A stretch of 50,460 nucleotides of DNA, taken from Verrucomicrobiota bacterium (lineage in GTDB: Bacteria > Verrucomicrobiota > Verrucomicrobiia > Limisphaerales > UBA11358). Shown here in pieces: positions 36,366 to 43,747 of the stretch; the stretch's first letter is position 1; each line of letters begins with the position of its first letter. The notes below the pieces were generated by a model that saw nothing but the letters and a program-made list of their open reading frames with translations, had not been told where the DNA came from and did not search any database. The stretch lies in assembly GCA_028873125.1 (NCBI GenBank), contig JAGWMQ010000012.1:1-50460 (forward strand). The letters run 5' to 3'. The translations under genes were made by a program, and so were the position numbers.

Positions 36366-37049
36366 TCAAACGTTGGCCGGCGGCGAGAGCGGTGGCGGCA
36401 GGGGCGGAGGGAATTTTTGCTCCGGCGAAATGGAGCCGAGGCTGACGATGTATTTGAGGCCATCGCCCACGGACATGTCGAGCTTGACGACTTTTTTCTC
36501 CGGCACCAAAACCAGAAAACCCGACGTGGGGTTGGGCGTGGTCGGGACGAAGACGCAGACGACCTTTTCGTTGGTTTTTCGCCGCACCTCATCATGCTGT
36601 TCGCTGGTGATGAACCCGACCGAATAAATCCCCTCCCGCGGAAATTCCACCAGGACCACCGTCTTGAAGGAGTTTTTGTTGCCGCTGAACGCCTCGTTGA
36701 CCTGCTTGATCGCGCCGTAAAACTTGTTCAGCAGCGGCACGCGCATCATGATATGGTCCGCCCATTTGATCATCTGTTTTCCGATGTAATACCGTGCCAG
36801 TAGTCCCACGGCGGAAACCAGAATCACCGCCAGCAGAAGGGCGACGGCGCTCCAATACCACCGGATGGGGCCGGCGCCGCCGCCCTCGTGAGTGATGTGG
36901 TGCGGCAGAAAGAACAGGAGCAAATCCGTGAGATTGGAGACGGTGCGAAACACCCAAAGGAATGCCGCGATGGAGACAATCGCGGGCAGCGTGACGGCCA
37001 GACCGGCCAGAAAGCTGGCGCGCCAGCGGGCAAACAAGGATTTACTCAC
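36366..37049 (-). CDS. DUF502 family membrane protein
   Basis: FLAGLAVTLPAIVSIAAFLWVFRTVSNLTDLLL...VPLLNKFYGAIKQVNEAFSGN...VVLVEFPREGIYSVGFIT...VFVPTTPNPTSGFLVLVPEKKV. Confidence 0.92.
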   Translation of the reverse strand: MSKSLFARWRASFLAGLAVTLPAIVSIAAFLWVFRTVSNLTDLLLFFLPHHITHEGGGAGPIRWYWSAVALLLAVILVSAVGLLARYYIGKQMIKWADHIMMRVPLLNKFYGAIKQVNEAFSGNKNSFKTVVLVEFPREGIYSVGFITSEQHDEVRRKTNEKVVCVFVPTTPNPTSGFLVLVPEKKVVKLDMSVGDGLKYIVSLGSISPEQKFPPPLPPPLSPPANV

Positions 37050-37588
37050 GGGCGCAGTTTAAAAGCGGCGTCAATTTCCGCGAGCGAAAACCGCCGGGCC
37101 AATCCGCGCAGACCCCGGTCTTCCGCGCGTTTCATGACCCGCCGCGCGGCTGCCCCGCCGTCGTCATGGCCCGTCAAATGCAAAACGCCGTGGACGATGT
37201 AGCGGACGAGCTCCGACTGCCAGCGGGTCCGGAATGTCCGCGCCTGGCGGACCGCCTCGTCCACGCAGACGAAAATCTCGCCCCGCAACACGCGAGCGGC
37301 GCGCCGTCGGTCTCCGCCCCTTTTGCCTGGAACCTGGGACGGGCCGGGGAACCGCCCGGCGCGTTTGGCGTAGTCAAAGGTGATCACATCCGTCGGTCCG
37401 GCATGCCGGAGAAAGGTTTCGTTGAGCCGCGCCATCTGCGCCGCGCCGAGGAGATTGATTTCCAAAGCGGCGTCTGCAATCTGCAGATCGGACAAAAGCG
37501 CCGCGGCAATCCTTCTCAACAGCGGCAGATTGATTTTTCGCGCACGCTGGCGGTTCGAAACCGTGATCGTCGGGGTTTCGACTTTCAT
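37046..37588 (-). CDS. ybeY: Endoribonuclease YbeY (rRNA maturation)
   Basis: MARLNETFLRHAGPTDVITFDYA ... GEIFVCVDEAVRQAR...ELVRYIVHGVLHLTGHDD. Confidence 0.92.
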   Translation of the reverse strand: MKVETPTITVSNRQRARKINLPLLRRIAAALLSDLQIADAALEINLLGAAQMARLNETFLRHAGPTDVITFDYAKRAGRFPGPSQVPGKRGGDRRRAARVLRGEIFVCVDEAVRQARTFRTRWQSELVRYIVHGVLHLTGHDDGGAAARRVMKRAEDRGLRGLARRFSLAEIDAAFKLRP

Positions 37589-38550
37589 TCGGATTTGGGC
37601 CTGCCACGGTGCGCCTCGTAAGCCGCGATGATGCGCTGGACGAGCGGGTGCCGCACCACGTCGCGCTTGGAGAATTCCATGATGGCGATGCCGTCCAGAT
37701 TTCGCAACGCGTGATGGGCCTCGAGCAGGCCCGAAGTCTTGTGCGGCGGCAGATCAATCTGCGTTTCGTCTCCGGTGACAACCGCCTTGGAGCCGTGGCC
37801 GAGTCGGGTGAGAAACATCAGCATCTGCTCGGTCGTGGAATTTTGCGCCTCGTCCAGGATGATGAAGGCATTGTTCAGGGTGCGTCCGCGCATGTACGCG
37901 AGCGGGGCGATCTCAATCGTCCCGCGTTCCGTGTGCTTCTGGATGTCCTCGGCCGGCAGCATGTCGTGCAAGGCGTCCTGCAAGGGGCGCAGATAGGGGG
38001 TGATTTTTTCATAAAGGTCGCCCGGCAAAAACCCGAGCGCCTCCCCGGCCTCGACCGCGGGCCGCGTCAAAATGATGCGCGAAACCCTCCCCTCGCGCAG
38101 CGCCGCCAGCGCCATGGCCACGGCCAGATAGGTCTTGCCCGTCCCCGCCGGACCGACGGCAAAGGTCAGGTCATGCCGCCGGATCGCATCCAGATACCGT
38201 TTCTGGCCCACGGTCTTGGCAGTCACGCCGGGCTTTTTATCGTGCGTCAGCACCCGGTCGCTGAGCAGATCCTTGAGCGCGTCGGCGCCCTCGTGCTTGA
38301 CCACGTTCACGGCATGCAGAAATTCCCGGTTGCGCACCGGGGAGCCGGCCTTGAGGAGGTTTTCCAAGGAAACGAACAACTGTCGGGCGCGTTCGAGACC
38401 CTCCGGGGGGCCTTCCAGTTTGATCCAACCCTCGCGCGCCGTGGCTTTGACGCCCAGTTCCGCTTCCAGCAATTGCAGATTGCGCGGTTCGTGGTTGAAG
38501 AGTTGCTGCGCCACGCGCGCATTCTCGAAGTGCAGGGTCTCGGTGGCCAT
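37585..38550 (-). CDS. phoH: PhoH family ATPase
   Basis: FAVGPAGTGKTYLAVAMA, ILTRPAVEAGEALGFLPGDLYEKITPYLRPLQDAL, FIILDEAQNSTTEQMLMFLTRLGHGSKAVVTGDETQIDLP. Confidence 0.95.
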   Translation of the reverse strand: MATETLHFENARVAQQLFNHEPRNLQLLEAELGVKATAREGWIKLEGPPEGLERARQLFVSLENLLKAGSPVRNREFLHAVNVVKHEGADALKDLLSDRVLTHDKKPGVTAKTVGQKRYLDAIRRHDLTFAVGPAGTGKTYLAVAMALAALREGRVSRIILTRPAVEAGEALGFLPGDLYEKITPYLRPLQDALHDMLPAEDIQKHTERGTIEIAPLAYMRGRTLNNAFIILDEAQNSTTEQMLMFLTRLGHGSKAVVTGDETQIDLPPHKTSGLLEAHHALRNLDGIAIMEFSKRDVVRHPLVQRIIAAYEAHRGRPKSE

Positions 38551-38556
38551 CGGAAA

Positions 38557-39042
38557 TTATTTTGCCAGTTCCTGGCGCAGTCTCGCCGCCAACTCGCCCA
38601 GTGCCTGCGGCAGCACGGTGGTGCTGGCCAGCACCGGCATGAAATTCGTGTCGCCGTTCCAGCGCGGCACCACATGGATGTGCAGGTGCTCAAGGATGCC
38701 CGCGCCGGCGACCTTGCCGAGATTGATGCCGATGTTGAAGCCGTCCGGCTTCATCAAGCTGCTCAACGCATTCACGCAGCGGCGCGTCAACTTCCACAGA
38801 CCGGCGAGTTCTTCGTCCGTCAGGCCATTCAAGTCCGCCACCTTCTTGTAAGGCACGGTCATCAGATGGCCGCCGACATAGGGATAGCGATTCAGCACCG
38901 CGAAGCACGCGCGGTCGCGGGCGATGACGTAGTTGGCCTCGTCGTCGCTGGACTGCGCGATGCGGGTGAACAAACTTGCGTTCAGCTCGGGCTTTGGCGC
39001 GAGGATGTATTCAATCCGCCAGGGCGCGTGGAGTGATTCCAT
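38557..39042 (-). CDS. HIT family hydrolase
   Basis: HIT motif HLHIHVVPRW; NRYPYVGGHLMTVPYKKV. Confidence 0.93.
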   Translation of the reverse strand: MESLHAPWRIEYILAPKPELNASLFTRIAQSSDDEANYVIARDRACFAVLNRYPYVGGHLMTVPYKKVADLNGLTDEELAGLWKLTRRCVNALSSLMKPDGFNIGINLGKVAGAGILEHLHIHVVPRWNGDTNFMPVLASTTVLPQALGELAARLRQELAK

Positions 39043-39134
39043 GCAGAAAAATTAACGGGCATCCTCGTAAAAGTAAACCCTCCCGGTTCCTGCGCCGCCG
39101 GCCCCAACGTCAGCGTCGCCGCCCAAAGAAATGC

Positions 39135-39220
39135 TTGTGGGCGCGCCTCCTCCATGTCGGGACGCAGGTTCTCCGGCAAATTGCGCTCAATCTCCGCACG
39201 TGCGGCGCGCGCCCCTACAA
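39135..39220. repeat. Palindromic element at 3' end of lpxB
   Basis: ttgtgggcgcgc (39135-39146) versus gcgcgcccctacaa (39207-39220) with 2-nt bulge; 12-bp palindrome ccgcacgtgcgg (39194-39205); contains the lpxB stop codon. Confidence 0.6.
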
Positions 39221-40399
39221 ACTCAATATTGCCGCCGCCGCGCGGGCGCTGGCGCCAGGCCCGCCCAGTGAGGAGATGATTCCTGCCAGTTGCGATTTGA
39301 TTCTTTGCCGGCGCGCCTCGTTCCGCAACAAGTCCAGCACCGCGCGCGAGAGGGTTTCCGGGGTGGCGGCGCCCTGGATGAATTCGGGATAGACTTCCTC
39401 GCCGGCAAGCAGGTTCGGCATCGTCAGCGATTTTACCGTCACGATGCGCCGGGCGATTTGGTAGGTGAACCAGGACGTTTTGTAGAGCGTCACCGTGGGC
39501 ACGCCGAAGAAGGCGCATTCCATCGTCACGGTGCCCGTCGAGGCGATGGCCGCGTCGGCGTGCGCGAGCGCCTCCGGCAAACGGCCCGTTTGCAACTCCA
39601 GGCCGGAGCGCGGCCCGGCCAGCTTTTCTGCGAGATCTTTCAACGTCGGATCCGGCAACACCATTTTGGCGCGCAGTCCCGGAAAGCGGGGCTGCAGCAA
39701 TTCCAACGCGCCGAGCATCACCGGCAGATGGCTTTTCAACTCGCTGACCCGGCTGCCGGGCAAGAGCAAAAGCCCGGCCGGATGAGCTTCACGAGCGCCG
39801 TTTTGTCCTGGAGCCGGCCCCTGTGGCGCCCGCCTCGCCGAAGCAAGGCGTTCCACCATCGGATGACCGACAAATTCCACGCGCAACGTCGGCGCGCGTT
39901 GCCCATACCAGTCCTTTTCGAACGGAAAAATGCTCAACAGCAGGTCGCAATCGGTCGCCAGCCGCTTCGCCCGCCCCGGGCGCGAGGCCCACACCTGCGG
40001 CGAGACGAACTGGATGAATTTTGGGTCCCAATCGCCGGGATGCTCGCGGGCACGGTTCCGGACGGCGTGGCCGAAGCGCAGGTTGAATCCGCCGTAGTCC
40101 ACGCCGATGATTGCCTGCGGCCTGCGCTTGACGGCCAGGGTGAGCAGTTCGCGGAACAGCCGGCGGAACTTGAAATAATGCTTCAACACGTCCGAGATGC
40201 CGATGACCGCGTGCCGGGTCATGTCGAAGGCCAGTTCAACCCCCGCCCCGGCCATCTTTGGTCCGCCGGCGCCAAAGAAACGCGGCGCGGAAGCGGGATT
40301 GATCGCGAGAGACTGCGCACTCAACGCGGAGACCAGTTCCGCCGCGAGCAGGTCCCCGCTCGCCTCGCCCGCCACGATCATGAACGTGTTAAACCCCAT
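39215..40399 (-). CDS. lpxB: Lipid-A-disaccharide synthase
   Basis: FMIVAGEASGDLLAAELVSAL, PQAIIGVDYGGFNLRF, FVSPQVWASRPGRAKRLA, STGTVTMECAFFGVPTVTLYKTSWFTY. Confidence 0.94.
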   Translation of the reverse strand: MGFNTFMIVAGEASGDLLAAELVSALSAQSLAINPASAPRFFGAGGPKMAGAGVELAFDMTRHAVIGISDVLKHYFKFRRLFRELLTLAVKRRPQAIIGVDYGGFNLRFGHAVRNRAREHPGDWDPKFIQFVSPQVWASRPGRAKRLATDCDLLLSIFPFEKDWYGQRAPTLRVEFVGHPMVERLASARRAPQGPAPGQNGAREAHPAGLLLLPGSRVSELKSHLPVMLGALELLQPRFPGLRAKMVLPDPTLKDLAEKLAGPRSGLELQTGRLPEALAHADAAIASTGTVTMECAFFGVPTVTLYKTSWFTYQIARRIVTVKSLTMPNLLAGEEVYPEFIQGAATPETLSRAVLDLLRNEARRQRIKSQLAGIISSLGGPGASARAAAAILSL

Positions 40400-40510
40400 T
40401 TCTGGACCGCGCCGGATCCGGCGCACGAAGCCTCAAATTGGCCTTTGACTTGAGCGCCTCCCGGCTTTGAAAAAGCCAATCGGGATTCATTGGATGCGGC
40501 GATGGTGCCT

Positions 40511-41314
40511 TCAAATGAGCGTCTCACTCACGCGCTGGATGTGGATGGCCCTGCCGCTGACGGGGTCAATTTCAATCACGGCTCCATGGAGGAGCACGCG
40601 CTCCGTGGCTACCTCAAATTGTTGCGGCGTATTGGTCAGGAAACGGCGGACGACCGGCGCGATTTCGCGGCCGAGCACGCTCTCGTGCGGGCCAGTGAAC
40701 CCGGCATCGGTCAGGAACGCCGTGCCGCCGGGGAAAATCTGCTCGTCCGCGGTCTGCACGTGCGTGTGGGTGCCCACCACCGCGCTCACCTGCCCGTCCA
40801 GAAAACGCGCGAAGGCGATCTTCTCCGAGGTGGCCTCCGCGTGGAAATCCACAAAGATGATTTTCGTCCGCTCGCGCAGCCGCTTCACCTCCTCCGCGGC
40901 GAGGAGAAAGGGGTTTTCCAGCGGCGGCATGAAGGTGCGACCCTGCGCATTCAGCACGGCGACCGAAAGCGGGCTTTGGAGATTGGAATGTGGATTCTGG
41001 ACCTCGAAGACGCCGCTCCCCTGCCCCGCCGTGCCGGGCGGATAATTCAGCGGACGCAGAAAGCGAGGCTCCTTGGCGAGCAATTCCAGGACCTCCTTCT
41101 GGTCCCACAGATGGTCGCCGCTGGTCATCACATCCACGCCGGCGGAGAAAATCTCTCCGGCCGTCTTGGGGGTGATGCCGGAGCCGCCGGCGGAATTTTC
41201 ACCGTTGGCGATGACGAAATTCAGCGCGTGCCGCTCGCGCAATCTCGGCAGCAGCTCCCGGACCGCGCGCCGCCCCGGCCGCCCGACGATGTCGCCGATG
41301 AAAAGCAGTTTCAC
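40511..41314 (-). CDS. YmdB-family metallophosphoesterase
   Basis: MKLLFIGDIVGRPGRRAVRELLP, VIANGENSAGGSGIT, DVMTSGDHLWDQKEVLELL, GTHTHVQTADEQIFPGGTAFLTDAGFTGPHESVLG. Confidence 0.93.
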   Translation of the reverse strand: MKLLFIGDIVGRPGRRAVRELLPRLRERHALNFVIANGENSAGGSGITPKTAGEIFSAGVDVMTSGDHLWDQKEVLELLAKEPRFLRPLNYPPGTAGQGSGVFEVQNPHSNLQSPLSVAVLNAQGRTFMPPLENPFLLAAEEVKRLRERTKIIFVDFHAEATSEKIAFARFLDGQVSAVVGTHTHVQTADEQIFPGGTAFLTDAGFTGPHESVLGREIAPVVRRFLTNTPQQFEVATERVLLHGAVIEIDPVSGRAIHIQRVSETLI

Positions 41315-41436
41315 GGGGCGATTCTAACCGTCAACAGCGCGAAAGACACGAAAAGAAAGGAATGAACGCGGCGAGCGGTGGAGTCGTCCGTGCCAGCCAT
41401 GTTGAATCCGGCTGACCAGCCTTCCAAAGAAATGGT

Positions 41437-42402
41437 TCACAGCGCCGCCAGCGCGCCGATCGCCCCGGCGAGCAGCCAAAGCACCAGCACGGCCCGCGTG
41501 CGGCTCAAACCGGCGCGGACGAGCCGGTGCGAAAGGTGGTTCGTGTCGCCGACCCAAAATGGTTTGCGCGAGCGCGTCCGCCAGGCCACTACCCACGCCA
41601 GGTCCAACAACGGCACCGCCAAAACCAGAAGGGGCGACAGCACCGCCAACGGACGCGGATGTTGCCGGGTGTAAAAGTGCGGCAGAATCGCCATGACGGC
41701 GAGCAGGTAGCCGACGAGATGGCTGCCGGCATCGCCCAGAAACGCCCGCGCATTTGGAAAATTATAGGGCAGGAAGCCGGCCAGCGCGCCGCACATGAGG
41801 AACCCCATGAGCGCCACGAGATATTCGCCCCGCGCCGCGGCGATTGCGGCGAAGAGCCAGGCGCCAATCGCCCCCAGACCGGCGCACAAGCCGTTCATGT
41901 TGTCGGCGAAATTGAAGGCATTGATGACCGTCAGGAGCCACAGAATGGTGACGGCGTAGCTGAACCAAACGTTGGGCACAAACAACGTCGCCCGCACGCC
42001 TGCGGCCGCCACGAGCAAGGCAATGAAGACTTGTCCGGCGAACTTCGCCAGCGGCTTTAACTCATGCCTGTCGTCCAGCCAGCCCAGCAGAGTGATGGCC
42101 AGCGCGCCGGCGGCGATGGCGGTCAATTCCAGTCCGCGCCGTTCCAGTCCGTGCCGGAGAGGATGAAGCATGGAGGTGTTGACCCTCAAAAAAACCGCGC
42201 CGGCGGCAAGCGGCAGCAAAAGACCGGTCAACACCGCCAGCCCGCCGGCTAATGGAACAGGCTGGTCGTGTATCTTTCGACGGCCTGGATCATCCAACAG
42301 TCCCACGCGCAAGCACCATGCGCGCCAGAGCGGCAACGCCAGCCACGTCGCAAAAAAGGCGCCAGCGAAGGCGGCCAGATAAAAATTGAAAGGAAAGCCC
42401 AT
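41437..42402 (-). CDS. MraY/WecA-like undecaprenyl-phosphate sugar-1-P transferase
   Basis: LLDDPGRRKIHDQPVPLAGGLAVLTGLL, LLGWLDDRHELKP, NAFNFADNMNGLCAGLGAIG, NARAFLGDAGSHLVGYLLAV. Confidence 0.94.
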   Translation of the reverse strand: MGFPFNFYLAAFAGAFFATWLALPLWRAWCLRVGLLDDPGRRKIHDQPVPLAGGLAVLTGLLLPLAAGAVFLRVNTSMLHPLRHGLERRGLELTAIAAGALAITLLGWLDDRHELKPLAKFAGQVFIALLVAAAGVRATLFVPNVWFSYAVTILWLLTVINAFNFADNMNGLCAGLGAIGAWLFAAIAAARGEYLVALMGFLMCGALAGFLPYNFPNARAFLGDAGSHLVGYLLAVMAILPHFYTRQHPRPLAVLSPLLVLAVPLLDLAWVVAWRTRSRKPFWVGDTNHLSHRLVRAGLSRTRAVLVLWLLAGAIGALAAL

Positions 42403-42410
42403 GCGGTCGA

Positions 42411-42512
42411 AATGACTAACGAGCAATTCCCAATGGCAATGGAACGACGGACCGCCAACGACCGTGGAAGCAGCCGCTTGCCATCCGGACTTTCGGGAAT
42501 TCTCTAGTCATT
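42411..42512. repeat. Nested inverted repeat filling the GT4/wecA-like intergenic gap
   Basis: aatgacta (42411-42418)/tagtcatt (42505-42512); aattccc (42425-42431)/gggaatt (42495-42501); atggcaa (42433-42439)/ttgccat (42478-42484). Confidence 0.7.
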
Positions 42513-42517
42513 TCTCA

Positions 42518-43687
42518 TCATGGCTCAGGCGTTTTCGCGGCGGTCAGTTGCCGATAGAGATGGTAAATGGCGTCCACCATTTTTTCGACGACAAAATGTT
42601 GGCGGACAAATTCCCGCCCGCAAAGGCCGAGCCTCTCGCGCAGCGCGGCGTCTTCCGCCAGCTCAAACAACCGTTGCGCGACGCCGCCGACATCGCCGCT
42701 GCGGACAAGGAAGCCGGTCTGGTTTTCCAGGCAGATTTCGTCCGCGCCGTCAAAGTCGTAGGCGACGACGGGCTTGGCCGCCGCCAGCGCCTGCGGCAAG
42801 GCGCGCGAAAGGGCTTCGCGCGACGACAAGTGCGCCAGGCAATCCATGACGCCGACATAGCGCGCCACTTCCACCGGGGGAACGAGTCCGGCAAAGACAA
42901 TCTTGTCCTTCAAGTCCATGGCGCGGGCGCGCCGCTCCAGGCGGGGCCGTAGCGGCCCATCGCCGACGAGCAGCAGCCGGGCCCGCGGGCAGCGCGGCAG
43001 CAGCCTGTAAACCGCCGCGAACAGATCTTCATGTCCCTTGAGATTGAACAGGCGCGCCACTTTGCCGATGACAAAGGCGTCGGCGGGCAGGCCCAGTTGT
43101 TGCCGGAGCGCCCGGCTGTTCCCGGCCTCCAAAAACGGTTTGAGATCGAAGCCGCTGAAAATGCGCGTGAACATTTCGGGGCGTCCGATGCCGGCGGCCA
43201 GATAAATCCGGCTCATGGCTTGCGCAGAGCAGATGAAATGCGTGGTCACGCGTCCGGCCAAACGCTCCGCGGCGCCAAAGAATAGGTTGGAGAGCGGCCC
43301 CTGGAACGGGCCGAACGACGGCCCGTGGATGTGATGAATGATGACGGGGACACCCGCGCGCCGGGCCGCCAGTCGGCCCAAAACACCGGCCTTGCCGCTG
43401 TGGGTGTGGACGATGTCCGGGCACTGCGCGCGCAGGAGGGTTGCGAGTTTTTGCAGGGCGACCACATCCTTGAACGGCTGGACGGGTCGGACAAGTTCGG
43501 GAACGACGGTGAGCAATCCCGGAATTTCTTTGACTCCCGGTTCCAGCGAGCCTTCGGGGCCCGCCGTCGGCCCGGAAATCAGACGCACCTGGACGTCGGC
43601 TTTTTGGCGCAGCCCCAGAACGGTGGCGACGGTGTTTTCCTGCGCGCCACCGACGATGAGCCGCGTGATGACGTGCGTGACACGCAT
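42518..43687 (-). CDS. Glycosyltransferase family 4
   Basis: MRVTHVITRLIVGGAQENTVATVLGL...DIVHTHSGKAGVLGRLAAR...FVIGKVARLFNLKGHEDL...LSSREALSRALPQALAAAKPVVAYDFDGADEI. Confidence 0.93.
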   Translation of the reverse strand: MRVTHVITRLIVGGAQENTVATVLGLRQKADVQVRLISGPTAGPEGSLEPGVKEIPGLLTVVPELVRPVQPFKDVVALQKLATLLRAQCPDIVHTHSGKAGVLGRLAARRAGVPVIIHHIHGPSFGPFQGPLSNLFFGAAERLAGRVTTHFICSAQAMSRIYLAAGIGRPEMFTRIFSGFDLKPFLEAGNSRALRQQLGLPADAFVIGKVARLFNLKGHEDLFAAVYRLLPRCPRARLLLVGDGPLRPRLERRARAMDLKDKIVFAGLVPPVEVARYVGVMDCLAHLSSREALSRALPQALAAAKPVVAYDFDGADEICLENQTGFLVRSGDVGGVAQRLFELAEDAALRERLGLCGREFVRQHFVVEKMVDAIYHLYRQLTAAKTPEP

Positions 43688-43703
43688 TGGGATTGATCAC
43701 GAA

Positions 43704-43747
43704 GCGCTGAAGCGTCGAGGCGGTCCGGCGCTCCGACGCTTCAACGC
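43704..43747. repeat. GAAGCG-octamer hairpin between GT4 and DUF2723 genes
   Basis: gcgctgaagcgtcg (43704-43717) / cgacgcttcaacgc (43734-43747), 13 of 14 complementary; contains the DUF2723 stop codon. Confidence 0.7.
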
